This document shows, one piece after another, positions 36,701-51,700 of a stretch of 64,000 nucleotides of DNA. The DNA comes from Drosophila miranda (Eukaryota; Arthropoda; Insecta; Diptera; Drosophilidae). Made by a program: the position numbers and the translations under genes. Each line of letters starts with the position of its first letter. Position 1 is the first letter of the stretch. The notes beneath the pieces are model-generated. The model did not search any database, had not been told where the DNA came from, and worked only from the letters and a program-made list of their open reading frames with translations. The stretch covers positions 32,697,001-32,761,000 of the forward strand of contig NC_046675.1 of NCBI RefSeq assembly GCF_003369915.1. Reading direction: 5' to 3'.

Positions 36701-39700
36701 TGCTTTGTGAAACCACGGTCACGCCTCCACACCAGGGACGGTGCCTCTGGGCCAGTGACAGGCCAATTTTGGGCGGAAAGATTTCCCGCAGAGAGGTGTT
36801 GCCCCCCCCCCCCCCCCCCCCACCCATCGCATCTCTGGTCCAGGTTTTTTCCGCATTTTCTTGGCTGGTTGTTGCGGCTTTTTCTTGTCCACTAAACAAC
36901 CAGTTGGAGTGGAAATGAAATATGTAGATGAGTCTTTAATTAATTTGAGACACGACAAGACAAGTGGCGTCGTCTGTGGCTGCGTCTGCGACAGCGTCTC
37001 TCTGGTCGTATGCCGCATGCCTCCTGCTGTTTTAGCTTTTTACCCTACTCTAGCAAATGCTACTCTGCCACACCAGAATGGAAACAACAGGTCTTTCAAA
37101 AGAGGGGGGGGGGGGCCTTGGAGTTGTAGAATAGTTACCTGCTCAGCTTTGTGGCAGGTGTTGAGTCATTTTGGTTGACTTGCCATTAGAGTTGCCATTG
37201 ATCATTGATCGGTGATCGGCGATCGATTCCTAAAGGTATTGATCAGTGGATCAGTCATAAATACCAGAGGGATATGGGTTTTCCAAATAGACAGCCTCTT
37301 GGTAGCTCTTGGAATTGCCATTACAGTTGCCATTGATCATTGATCGGTGATCGCAGATCGATTCCCAAAGGTATTGATCAGTAGATGAGTCATAGATACT
37401 AGAGGGATATGGGTTTTAGTTGTACGTATGCCAAATAGAGATCATTGAAGATCATCTTCGATCTGCAGAGCCTTCTCGGTTTAAGGATCTTCCCTCTTGA
37501 GGATCGTCCCTCTTGATGATCTACTTTTAAAGATGATTTCTAGAAGATCTTCCCTCTTAAAGATCTTATTCCCTAACGATCTTTCGTTTCAGCACTTCCT
37601 TAAACCATATTAAACAGATCTTTTGCCAGAGATCAGAGAGCGAGAGATCAGAGACCATTTCATGGTCACACACTAAAGAAGACCCTCCACCATGCCACAG
37701 CGTGCCACGTATCTGCTTATGCCTTAGATCTCTGACCTCTGTGCCAAATATTTGCATTTGGCATTAAGACGGATCATAAATTTTAGACGACTAAAGCTCT
37801 CGACTCTAGCTGATTGCATTGCCATTTTTTCTGTGCCACACAGAGTCACGGAAAAATTGTCAACATTGTCGCTGCAGATAAGGGTGTATCTGTATCTACA
37901 CCCCCCAGAGACAAGCGACTGCCATTGTTCTGCCCTAATCACCATTGCATGGCTGTCTAACCCAAATCTAAGCATAATCTTGCATGTGACACAACAAATT
38001 TGTTGTGCGAATCAATTAGCCATTAGTTTTTTGGTGCGTTTGATTTATGGGAAAAACTCTTAATTAAAGTCACGAAGAACTAGGGGGAAAATAGCTAAGA
38101 CTTAAACTGTTATACTCGTATATATTATTTGTAGCTTGCGCCGCCTGTCAAAGCCCCGCCGGCTGTCAAAATGTTAACCGTTGGACCCCAGACCCCAGAG
38201 CCCAGAGCCCACAGCCCAGACCTCAGGCCCCAAAGCCCCAATGCTGCTCTGGCTGTCAGCGACTCTTCGACTCTTCGACTCTGGTTAGACGGCATTTTTG
38301 TGCAGAAAAACAGAAGTCCATAAAACATTTTTAGCATGTGCAGACTGGCGGCTTTTAAAATGACTTTGAGAGGCGACAGATGCGGGCTGTTGATGATCTT
38401 GTAGTGTCAAATGGTTTCTAGTTTTTATGCTGGGCGATAGAAAGAGAGATAGAGGTTTCTCCTAATAGCTCCCTAATCGAAAAAGTTCCCTTCCTCATCG
38501 AACCATGACCAAATAAATTATGCCCCAAAGTCAAAGTTCAAAAGAGTGTTTCCCCCCTCCGTGCGACATGTCGCCTGCCGCTGACATACATATTATGCAT
38601 TTGCCCAAAAAAAAAACTTATATATGTATACGGAAATTATCCGAATCTGGAGCGTAACAAATGTGTGTGCCAGCCACAGCCAAACTGTCGCCCTGTCAAC
38701 ATCTAAAGGGGTTCCAAGACTGGGCCAAAGGGACTTCTGGAGTATTTTTAGACGAGACCCTGCCCCAGAGACATTTGACATACGAAATACACATTTCAAT
38801 TAGTTAATCAAACGCTCAATTTGAAATGCTAGGCCACAAAAGGGAGACATCACAGATTTCTTTAAATTGAGGGAAGTCCGTTTCGGCACTCAATTTTTCA
38901 AGAATAAACAGAAAATTTATTTAATTTATTTTAAGAATTAGCTACTATTAAAAAATGGGCTATAATTTATTCTAAAAATTTAAATATTTTTTTGAAATTT
39001 AAATTAATTTAATATTCTTTAAAATTTAGAAATAATTATAGAGCTATGTGGTATATAAAGTATCTCCATTTTAGGCTCTTTTCCAGTGAGAATTGGAATT
39101 TGGACTAGCGATTTTAGACCTCGGAAGTATCTTTTAACGAGTATCTTAATGTTGAGCGATTTTTGAACTCTTTTTAGAAGTATTTTTTAGCAAGTATCCT
39201 AATGTACAGAAGACTTATGCTCTCTCAAAGAAGACTTCCCATCTTTTTATAGAACGAAAGGGGTTTTAAAACAGTCAGGAGGAAGCCCCAAAACAACTTT
39301 TACCCTAGCAGTCATTCAATAAGACCTTAGTGATAGTATATTTTTATAAAAAATACTAAAAAAAATCATAGATCAATCTATAAAAACGAAATGCAGTACC
39401 AAGTATCTTAAAGTCGAGCCACGTGTGCCGCTACTCCTGGTTTTTTCTATTTAGAAGACTTATGCTCTCCCGAAGAAGACTTCACATGTTTTTATAGAGT
39501 AAAAGGCGGCTCTGAAACAGCCAGAAAGAAGCCTTCGAGCAACTCTAATCATAGCAGTCTTTCAGCTAGATTTTACTGGAAGTATCTCTTTACAAAAGAT
39601 ACTAAAACACATGTACGTATATATATACCAACCTACCGAAACGAAACGCAGTACCAAGTATCCCAATGTCGAGCCACGTGTGCCGCTACTTCTGGTGTTT

Positions 39701-42700
39701 TTTCTCCATGGAAAACTGTGTAATGCTTTCACAAATGTTGATCCATTGGGTGAGGTGATCCAGATAGCACACGTGCAAATGTATGTGGCGCTATCGCCAC
39801 AAAAGTGTAATACCACATTTGCGACGCGTCGCCAGTGTCGCCAGTACCCACCCGTATGTAAATGTATCTGTATCTGTTGTGTGGGGCGTAAATAGTGCAG
39901 AGTGCGCTTAGTGGCATTTGCAATTAATTCACAGTAAACAGCAAATGTTGCAAATAAATTAGCAGCAACAAAAACAACAACAGCATAGTACGAGTATCTG
40001 CAAAAAGCAAAATCGCGACTGAGCCGCATAAAATGCAATTGAAGCCGCCAGTGCAGTGCCGTGCAGACGACAGATCTACTTTGCTTATCGCCAGCCAAAC
40101 ATCGACAGGCGTTTCGTTACAGTTTTTTTTTTTGTCGCAATACCCTTTGAAAAGATGGGTACTGTGAAGTTTTTTAGCGGTTTGTAGGGTCCCAAAAAAG
40201 GGAGTTAGAAATGATAGATACTTTGGGTAAAGTCTGGGATCCTTGGGTGTCTTTAGAAGTTCGAGGCTTTATTTGGGAGATATTTTTAGCCGGAATACTG
40301 TGGGGATTTTGTAGAATATAAAGGACAAGATTCTATAAGAATTGGTATACATATTTTATAGATTTTAAGCTAGACATAGACTTGTAGGCCTTGAAGATTT
40401 TAAGGAATTAAGTGAAGGCCCTTAAAAGCTTATAACACCCACAGTTTTGGGATTATAAAGTGTTAATTGAATATAATCTATGAGTAAAGGAATTCAGCTA
40501 TCTATCTAAAAATGATTAGAATTAAAGACATATTTGAGCTAGAATCCAGCTAAGACCATACTACTTATGAGCATCATTTTTTTTGGATAGTATAAATGGT
40601 ATGTACTCATAATATACTGTTCCAATATACCCTGCCAGAACAGCTTTATTTCCAACTTTAGTGATCTCTAATAATTTCTGAACATAAAAATACTTTAATC
40701 ATCGTTTCTAGCTCTAAATATAAACCCATTTTCCCAATTCTGCTTCCCAGTAAACTTTTCTCTACTTCAAACCCCCCAAAAAGGGTATTTACCCCTGCGT
40801 TCTAGACATTTTTCTAGGGTTAACCAACACACAGACACCCACAAACGAAACACCATTCGAAAAACGTCATAATTATCGGGGGAGAGTGAGTAACCGAACG
40901 AGTGGCACTCAGATACTCAGCAACAGATACAGCTACAGATACAAGGCATACTACAAATACAGCTAAGGGTACAGCCACAGATACAGATACATTCTGGTGC
41001 CACACAATGCAAAATATATTGACTTAGGTCAGTGGCTCATTGAACGCAAATGCAAATTGTTGTTGCTGTTGTTGGCCCCTCAGTAATTCGCACTTCACAC
41101 CCTGACGTACGTACGTACGTACGTACGAGCGTGTGTGGGTTTGGCTGTGTGTATCTTGCAGATACAAAACTGCAAGTAGCTGGCAAATGTGATAAACAAA
41201 CCTGACGCCAGACGCTGCTGCTGCCGCTGCCTTTCGAGCAGTTAAATTTTTAAGTCAAACAGCGGAAAATGTTACCTCATCCGTGGAATGGAGGCATGGG
41301 GCATCGAGGCATAAGTTATAGACCAGATCCATATATCAGATGATCAAGGCTATGGCCATTCGAAGAACGAACATCCAAGTATCTTTTGAATCAAGAAAAT
41401 ATTGAGTTTCCCATAACCCCTATCCCCCCACACACAGACTATTCGAATTAACTATCAGATTACAGAATAAAAACTGAAATTATTGACCAGTCGGCAGTTA
41501 ATTTTTATTGTCCATGTCAATCTTCATGAGAAGATTGAGTGGAGAATTATTCTGGGAAAACGAATATCAAGCAAAGTAATGTTCCGCTTAAACGTTCATT
41601 AATTAGATAATCATCGTAGGAATATTATGCGATGAAAATAGAGACATTTGGGCATTAAAAGCCCCCCCAGATACTTAAAGTATATGTAAAATGTTTGAGT
41701 GAAAGTGATGCTCTAGTTCCAGCCACAAAAAGATACAAGATACATCCCAAAAGCTACACCATGCTTCATTTTATTGTCGCTTTCGAGGCATCATTCGATC
41801 AGCAAATGCATTAAACGCCTCTCCACACTGAGAAAATCTTTATGATGTGTTAAACTATTTAAAGATATTTTTCGAATATTTCTGGCGATCAAAGCCATAT
41901 CTAATGGCTGGTAGCTTATCGTTGCTCAAGTGTTTTTCGGTTTGGAAAAGCTGATCAATTTCTGTAATTATCGCCACCATTATGGTACAAATTGCATTGT
42001 CAGACAGATTCTGTGTGAATGGACCACCTGCACAGGCGACAGCCGCAGCACGCGACTGCACGGGCCAGCCTTTTGTTCGCCTAACAATGTCTGGCACCTT
42101 GCCAGACACCGGACCGGACCAGACCGGACTGCCTCTGTCTCTCCTGTCCAGACATTTGTCATAGCCCAACTTCAGCACTCAACAGTGCAGATGTAGATAC
42201 ACATATACTCTGCTGCTGCCTGGCCAGATCGTTTATCGATCGACAATGTAATTGTGATTTATGCAAAATGTTATGATCGACACCTTCTTTTTTTGCCAAA
42301 ACTGCATGCAGTTTTATGGGTCTTCGACTTTCTTCTTTCTTTTCTTGAGGAAGAAAGATCTCTGGTGCTTGTTGTGCTTGGCTCTGAATCGCAGACAGAG
42401 GGATCCTCTGTTTATTGACTTGGCCTAGACGAAACACCAAAGTTCTGGCCGCCACACACGAACTGCAGGCCGAAAAAACTAACATATTCGATTGTTTTCA
42501 TTTCTATTAATATTTTCTTAGGAACAAAAAATGATTCTTGCACCCCATAAAAAATGCAACAACAAAAAATGCAAAGCAGAGGCACGGACACGGACAGGCA
42601 TTAATCACACAGAAATGCTGGCCAGAAATCGAGAAAATCGCACAAGTTTTTCGCAGGCTTTTCGTGGCTGGCGTCAATAACCCCATTTTCATTGATGTGT

Positions 42701-45700
42701 TGGTTCCATGAATGAATACACCAGATGAAGACACTCATACTCTCTGTGGCTAAGTGGGCTATAAAGTGGTTGAATATCTACCAATCTTCTATCTGGTGTT
42801 TGTATCTTTTCGCTGGCTTATCTCATCTAACCACTTTCCTGCCAATGTGTGCCGTGCCGTGCCGCAAACTGTGGCACTGCAATGTTTGGTTTCTAGTTTA
42901 TGCGTGCTCTGATTTCATGTTCATGTGTGAATTGGTACGTTAAACGAGCCACCTGAAAGACGAGACTAAATTGACAAGGCTACCAGTTTTTTTTTCGAGC
43001 AAGGAAATTTGTATGGGAAATATGATCATGCAGTTAAAATCCCCCCCAATCTTTTACAGATGCATCTCCATTGAGTAATTTCCTCTGTGTACATCTGCTG
43101 CTGCTGTTGCAACAATGTTGCCTCACAGAACACTTGTTCTTTAGAGCACCTGAGAGCGATGCCTGCCCCGAAAACAATGCCATAATTTGCGCTAGATTTT
43201 GTAGGCCATGACTCCAGACATTATTTTGTTTGTTTGCTCTCAGACAGAGATACAGATACAGATAGAGATACTATATACATATGGGGTAAAGCATTGCATA
43301 AATCAGAGATCCACAGAGACGTAGAAGTGGAACACAAGGCGTACCAGGAGGCCCACTAAAAATTATGACTGCTAGTCGGGCATCCCTCAGATACAAGTAT
43401 CTTGTAGTCTGGGCAGCTGCTACTGTGCGACATTTCTCTGTGTTGAGGCGCTGTTGAGGCGCTGTTGTCGTTGTCCCACACTCGAGTGCATTTTTATGGG
43501 ACCGCTCATTAATTTTATGGCTTTTCATTTGTCGGAACTGTAGGCGGAAACTGCCGTACAGTTCTCGAGAGATAAGCCCCTCGAAGAGAGTGGATCCCAC
43601 ACAGCAGATCTGTGGTTTATGATTGATTGAAGGAGAGATTGAAGTAGAGATTTCTTTGCCCATCTCCACACCAGACAAGGCAAATGCTTTCTGTTCACGC
43701 AATTGCTCCATTGACCGCGTTCATGCATCGATCACATAACTCTCTGGGCCATTCTTTTGCCAAAACACGTACCACAATCAGCTAATTGGATGAGGTACGA
43801 GTGCCTGCCTGAAGTGTTGCTTTCATTAGCATGCAAAAGCAGATCGTTTTGCCGGATCCCATGCCAGAGATCTGATTCAGATTCCGCTTCAGATTCAGAT
43901 TCAAAGGCTACTCTTAATGGTGGCTACGTGTTGTTGGTGCTGGCCCTGCTCTTTGTGTAATTAATGTGATCCGCCAACGACCTTAACTGTTCGCCTGTCC
44001 ACGGAGCCCCAGAGCCTGATTAAAAAGTGTTGAAAAACAAGTTGTACTCGTAAATGCCACGACAAATGAAACGGAAAACGCGAAAACAGAGAGCCACCAA
44101 AAGGTACACAGGTAAAGATGCACTTGGAGAAAATTTACCAACAATAAGATATAGGAAAATTTCCTTAGATACAGATGTTTAAAGGAATTAAATGGGGCTC
44201 GCAAAATGATCAGAAAGTTATCATTATTGGTAGAGAAAAAGGGTTTTTAGAGAATATACAGTCCCTCCCATTCTTTAAAGGAAATAAATATAATAATAAA
44301 TAAAATATTAAAAAATAAATAAAATAATAATAATATATAAAAATAAAAATAATTATAATCAATCGTAAATAATAAAATAACATTTTAAATAAATTACAGA
44401 AATTTTTCCCACAAATCTGATTTCATTATATGATATTATATGATCTTAAAATGATAAATATTTCTAAGAAAACATCACTGAATGATGGATATCTAATAGG
44501 TGCTACTTCAAAATCCGAAACTCTTAAACATTATCCCCTTTAAGATAATATTTCCAAAAGATTTTATAAAAACCGAACATTATTTGTAAGAAAAAGACGC
44601 ATAAAGTTGAAGATCTAATCTATAAGATTCTAAAATTTAGAAAACATTTTGTTATAGAAATCTAATTAAAACTATCATTATTTCAAGGAAACCCTATCTA
44701 AAAGTTAAAAATCTAATAAAACCCATTTTGAACATTTAAAATTTCTCAAATTTAAATATTAAAACGCTCAAACTTCTGAAATTTAGTCCCTATTTTCAAT
44801 GCAAAAATCTAAAAAAATCGCTTTCCTCCCCATTTTTCTTCAGTGTACAGAAGGAGTATCCTGAAACTGAAACTGAAATCGCTCTCTGGTGGTATTTTGT
44901 CATTTTAATGGTGGCATTCCTGCTCCCGCGATCCCTTACCCATTGACCGGGGGATTGGTGGATTGGTGGCTTTTGGTTGGATTTTGAGTCTAATTAAGGC
45001 GAACATGTGCCAAGATCAATGTCGGCGGCGCCACAGTGGCGTGCGTATCCCACAGATACTTGGCAAAAATAAACTTATAAAACGCCTGATAAAACCAATA
45101 ATACTTATGCCTGCTACCGAAAATTAATTTATGCCTGGGACTTTGCTGTGGCTGTGGCTTTAATTGCATTTCGCAAAGAGCTGACAAATTGCCTGACGAG
45201 TAATGGAATTTTCTGCCTGAGAATTATGCGCATTTTGCATGCGATTTATGAGAGGGGGAAATCTCTGCTGAATGGCAATGAACTTTTCGCAGAGAGAGAG
45301 AGAGGGATGCAGGCCACGCCCCCACACAGGAACACACGGAACGCTCCCATTAGGCACTTTCTATATCTTCATGCAAATGAGGAGGAGGAGAGTGTGGGCC
45401 TGTCTCTGAGTCGCCTGAGTCGCCTGAGTCGTGAGGGAGTCATATCCTCCCAAGTAATGTCAACGATTTGCATGCAAATTGCATGAGGAAGTTGTTGCAC
45501 AGCACACGGCTAACAAGACCATTAAACTTGGCCCAGGCCGAGAGACAGTCCCAGCCCCAGCTGTAGGCCCTGCCAGCAGCAGTCAAAGTGCAAATATGTG
45601 GCCTGCTCTGGCAACGCCCACATATTACTCAAGCTCACGCCTTGGCAGAAGACTCGTACAATTCAATTCAAAAGGTCCTCCCGGGGTCGCCTTCTCGCCC

Positions 45701-48700
45701 GTCGCGTCGCGGTCTAATGAAGTTGAAGCCCAGGCCCAAACCCTGTCTAAATTTAGCCAAGACTTAACTTCGACTCTGCTTGTGGCTGCCTGCCTGCCAC
45801 CTACGATAAATCAAAGTTAATCAGATCTAGTTTCGATTGGGTTTTTATATGCCTCGATGCCTCGAGGCCTCCTTCGGTTGCCATTTAAATTAGCTGCCGG
45901 GTAATTTATCGCATTGTTGCCTCTTTGCAGGTCTCGTTTAGCGTTTAGCGCCAGGATGCCGCAAAACATCGGCCCAGACACAAAGGCCCTGTGGGCTTCG
46001 CTCTGCTCTGCTCTGGTCTCTGTCTCTCCTTCACCGTTCCGCCTCAGTGGCTCAAACTGAATGGCTTGAAAAGTGGCTACCAGCTAAAGCCTATTCCACC
46101 GATAATTACGCATATTTTGTTGCCTTGTTTTGATGGCGATTTCATTTTGTTTCAAAAGACAGACAGGAAAGGGTATGACCGAAGGGTGGAGAGTTTAGCT
46201 ATGGAAAGGGGTTTGTGGGTGGAGTTTGGAGGCACTTCTGAAGGGAAGCTCTATAAATTTTGAATAGAAATGTTAGTGCTTTGAAAAGAATTTAATTTAA
46301 AGAGATTTTTCCTGGTTTTCAAGCCATATTAATCGTCAAAATCTTCATGATATGACACCTATGAGTGTGTTAAGTCCCTTAAACGATTTCTATCGATGGT
46401 AAGAGACCAAAAAGCATTGGTTCTGTGGCAAAGGATTGGCAAAGCAGGAAGTGCCAGTGATAGATCATAAAAACACATCAGTAGCCACACGAATCCTCCT
46501 CTAATCCATCCATATTCTTCTGGTATTTTATCTTTACTAGATTCATTGATAGTTTCTCTGCAAAAACTTCAAAAGAACTCTATAACACTCCCACTTTTCA
46601 TCTATCTCCGTACCACCCAAAAAGCTTTCTACTTTCTCCACCGTTTATCTCCGCCATTAAATCAATTAATTCCCCATTTAATCAATCTAATTATAGTTGC
46701 TTGTTATTCTTGACCTCTATCATTGATAGTTTACACGATGTTTTGCTTTCCTTAGGAAAATAATCGATCGAAGGGCATGAAAACTTCGGCGCCGCAATAA
46801 AAATAAAGCAGAAAAAACCTCTACTCGAAGAAGTTTTTATTATATTACGCGTAGTATACTTGTATTTTCCAGATACTCCATTTAGCATTCAGCATTGTTT
46901 CTGGTGTGAGATGAGATGAGATGGAGAGTTGGATGGAGCTTCAGAGATCGCTTGGGTTTTTAGTAGCTGTTAAATGGCATGGTCACAGTCGGTGGTCCAT
47001 TCGATGGAGGCTATCTCTACCTCCACCTCACCTTTCCTCCTCCTTGGCTGATTTTTAACACCCATCTACAGTCGGCAGTCAGCAGTCTCCAGCACAGCAC
47101 CGATCTGGTTCTGGTTCTGGATCTGTGTAACCAAATGGGTTTCAATTTACACACTTGTCGCCTATACAACGACGGTGGAAATCTTGTCATCGCCTCAACT
47201 AAGGCGCTTATTTATTTGCAAAAGAAGTTTATAAGAATCGCCTGGGGATCGCCCGGGTATCTTATGGTATCGCATTGCAAAGACATATCGCAATTATAAA
47301 TCAGTTTAAGTCCAGAGACAGAGACCCTGACATTAAGCAATGAAACCTTTTGAGCTTTGTTTGGCTTTGCCTTTGTCAAGTGGGCTGTCTCCCTGTCGGC
47401 CCTGTCTCTCCAGCCTCCCCAGGCCTCTCAGTCTTTGCTGCCTGTCAATCCTTGGCCAACGATCGCTTTTCCACGCTCCCTGTGGCACCTTTGTTTGCAT
47501 AATGCCACTGCCACTAGCTGACTAGCTGATTGCAACATTTCTGTGTGTTAACAAATGAATGATGGATCTCTTTCATAGATCTCTACCATCTCTCATGAGA
47601 AGATGGAGGTCTGTGTTTGCTAATAACTCAACAGCTAATCAGTGAACAGGCCGCATGTGGCATGCCGAAATGTATCTTTCTGAATCAATTATGCTGCTGG
47701 GTGGGGTCTGTATGTTTGACCATCTAATGGATACAAAATGTGGGCAAAAAAGGCTTAGTGCTCTTGAAATTCCCAGCCCAAAGTCCAACGGAAGTCCAAA
47801 CTTTTAGCACGGCGATAAGGTGCGATCAATAACCGATAAGACCGCATATATATATGATATATTTATAGCATTCATAGAGCCGCCTGCTAATACTCGTACC
47901 AGTTCTGGCAGTCAGCGAAACAAAAAAAAAAACTATTAATCAACATAATTGATGGCAATTGGTGCATGCAGCAGTTCGTGTGTGTGTGTCGTCGTGTCGT
48001 AACAAAACGCTTATCGGCCATAGCTGAATCTAACACTATTAGTCAGTGGATCGCCATCGCTCCATCGTTGCAGCGTCCCACCAGCCAGCCACCAGGCAGC
48101 TGCCTATCATCAATTTATCTGCACTGCGAGGTACAGTCCCTCCGAACCGGCAAAGAACTGCATTCTTCTAAACTTCTTCTCACTGATTTATGAATTTGAC
48201 CGCCGCCAGAGTCCTCAGTTAATGACCCTGCAAACTCTTCTTATTTTCAATTCAATATTCTTTTTGCATAAATCGCCATCAATGATGGCTGCTCTGCCAG
48301 TAAGTTAGTAAGGCAACAGATCACTGGAGAAAATTGAAATCAATTCCCTGGGAGATACACTCCCAACCCAGAGAGGGGGTTCCTTTGATTGGCCCAACGA
48401 TTGACATCGCGGAGTGACAGAGTGACCTAGTGCTGGGTCTACCCCAAGATCAATAGCTATTCAATTGTAGAAGATGAAAGAACAAATTCTAGGGAGTGAC
48501 TGGGAAAAACTGGGAATCATTGGGAATGGAAAAAGTGTAGAAAAATATGCTTCGATTTTCTTTTTTTTAAACCTTCAAAAATTCCCTATATATTTCGCCA
48601 CAATTTCCATTAAATTCTATTACCTAAAGTGAACTCTCGATAAGCCTACCACATTCCCATCATAATTCCACAACCATAAACCGCAGGCGCGGTTTTAAAC

Positions 48701-51700
48701 GCTTGAAATTTATTTCTTCTTTTGTTCTTTATAATTTAAACCTATAACTATTCCATATTTTTCCCCATATCTCTATCCTTTTTCTTCCATTTCTTAACTT
48801 TCCATAAAACATATTCCTATTATCATAATTCTACAAGCATAAACCGCGAGCGCGTTTTTAAACGCCTGCCACTAATGGCTATGGCTATCTGCGATCTGGT
48901 CATACAAGGCGCTGCTTCTTTGGTTTTTTGCTGCTATTTAGTCTGCCGATTAGTGTCAATTTGTGCAGAGCATAACTCAAAGTACACAACTACATACGAG
49001 TATGTGTGTACACATGTACTTATAGTTATGGCCGGTATGGTATGAGAGGCACTGCTTTCTCGCGCACTGTTTTGTGTGTCGGCGTGTTTATTCAATTAGC
49101 ATATATACCTCGTACCTCGTACCTCCGTACCTCGTAGCATATAGCATATCAAAGAGGGGTACGGTACGGATCTTCAGACAACGGATGACATGGACATAAT
49201 TGCAGGCTATTTATCATGGACACTTGGAGATGAAGTCGAAGGCAAACCGCTGACAACTCAATGAGCAAAGTACGCGGATTGCAGATTGCGGATGGCGGAG
49301 AGCTGGAATTAACACACCTAGACCACGTAGCGCAGATACCATTCGAAGGAACACCTGCCCCGCTGTGGCAACAAGCCCAACAGTCCCTATCTCCATTTCA
49401 TTCCCATTTCCATTCCCATTCCCATTCGCGTCTGCATCTGTAGACGGTTTTAAAATGCAGACAAAGTAATTGCAGAGCTCGGGCTGATTAAAATGGATTT
49501 ATAAATTATGCAGCGGTGCGATTAAAATCGCCTGAATAGTCGCGTCGGCGGCGGCGCTAACAAAGCTGCCTGCCACAGCCTCGAGGCTCGAGACCCGAGA
49601 CTCGATCGGTTCCTTCAGGGTCGGGGTCTGGCCTCCTCCTCCTTACGTGGCCCGCAGTTTTGGCTAATAGAAAGATTTATCACCCCGTCGGCGACTTGCA
49701 GGCCATGCAGGGCCAGCCCGCGCGCGATTTCCAGCTCAGCGATAAAAACCGCCCGCCTTCCAGCCTGCGACGACCGCGTTACGATTTCAATTTTCATTTT
49801 CATTTGCACGTCGCCGTCAATTCCTTGGCCCTCAGGCATTATTTATGCCATTTCTGCTGCTCTGCAGAGTTCTGTGGCGAGTATCTTCGCTTTTCCTTTT
49901 AATTTATGGCATTTAAATTGCAATTTCTTGTACGCTGGAAGGGGATTCTCCAGCCCCAGCCCCAGCCACAGCCCCAACTCCTTTTCGCGCTTTTTGCGAT
50001 TTTCACACCTTTGGAAATTGTAACGCTTTTTGGCCACTCTCAAGTGTTCTTTCTATTAGCGGGTTTTGCGACGACAGCAGCGACTGTAACGACTGTAACA
50101 ACTGGATGGCCCACAGCCCACATGTGCACGCTCTTTGGCTCTGCCTCTATTTTATTTCCACTTTTTCCTTTGATTTGTGTGCAACAAGCAATCACTTTTC
50201 ATGGGAACACACACACATAACGGTTCTGCGCGTGATATATCTGGCAGATTCCCCGCTGATCTGACAGATTATATGGAGCAGATGTCTTTAACCAAAGTGC
50301 GAAAATGGATTAAATGAAATCTCATTGGAGAGAGAGTGCCAGTGATCTTGATCTTCGATTGGTGAGAGGTTTTTGATCAGCAAGAAGAGGAAATTTTGGA
50401 GATCCTTTAAAAATTAGTGTTTTTAATGGTTTAAATCTATATAGATTCGTCCATTTCCTATTTACCATCCTGAAAATCTAAGAATTGTCCATGCAAGTCC
50501 AGCAAATGCTGAGTTCCTTGGGTCCTGGGAGTATTTATGCATTAAAGCCTTGCAGAAACATGTATTTCCCCTCTCTATTCATAAGGTTTCCATGCCTAGA
50601 AGATCTTGAAATGGTCTATATACGGAATACTCCCATCATTCCCTGGTGATCATAAGAAATTCCCCTAAAAATTTCTTTAATTGAAGATGACATATGACAT
50701 AATATAATTCCATTAAAAAAACCTTTAAAATTGTGCAAACTTCAAATAAGGAAATGCGAAAAATAAAGGGAAACACCAGGGGCACGCCCTGTGGGGCGCA
50801 CCTTTCTCCCAGCCAAAAAGAAAGTAATTGATTTAATAAATTCGCCCCGCCCCGCCCCGACCCGCCCCGACCCGCCCCGACCCGCCCCTCCCCGTCTTAT
50901 GGCCATATCAATTTGTGTTTAGAGACCGCCCAGCTCTTGATCATTGGGCCAATCCGTGAGCATTTATCTTCATTAGACGACTTGCAAGATACAAATCAAT
51001 CTGCCGGATCGCAAGGCAGACAGAGCGATAGAGAGAGTCTGTGGAGAGGGGACTACTATGTAAATATCGACAACTTTGCTGATGTAATGCCTGCGATAGG
51101 CATGACCATCCATTGAGTGTGGAAAGCCGCCTGTCCCATGCCCCACCGCCGCACCGCCACACCACGCATGCAACATGCTCCCGGGGCTGATAAGCAAATC
51201 AACAGGTTGAACAGGCGCCACATCAGCACTGGACAAACGGGTAGGCAAACGGGCATCCCGTGCATCGGGCATCGGGCATCGGACATCGGGCACCTCGCTC
51301 AATCTCAATCAAAATAAAATTGTATCTGAAATGAATTGAAAGCGGGGAAGCACGACATGGGGATTCGAATTGAATCTAATCAAAGCACCGTTCGATCCCC
51401 CAGATCCCCAAAGATCGCTATCTAATCGGGCTGTCGGGCAGGCAGGCAGCAGCCTGTCCGAGAGAGAATTTCAAAGCAATTAAAAGGCCCCCCCCCCAAA
51501 AAAAAAAGAAGAAACATCAGCTGATTGATGCTATAGCTTTCAGCACATAGCAGAGCTCTCCCCCAGGGATCTGATCAGCAAACAAGAGATCCACAATCTG
51601 CGATCATCTGTGGCATGGCTGCCTCAATCGACACCCACGGCGCTCGATGCCCAAATACGCGTCGAGTTAATACTTTAATTGATCTTGTGCCGTAAGTACA

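Noticed and set aside
39562-40098. 178-codon minus-strand frame with hydrophobic stretches
   Set aside because: It has no domain, signal or homology that I recognise and overlaps a duplicated noncoding unit.
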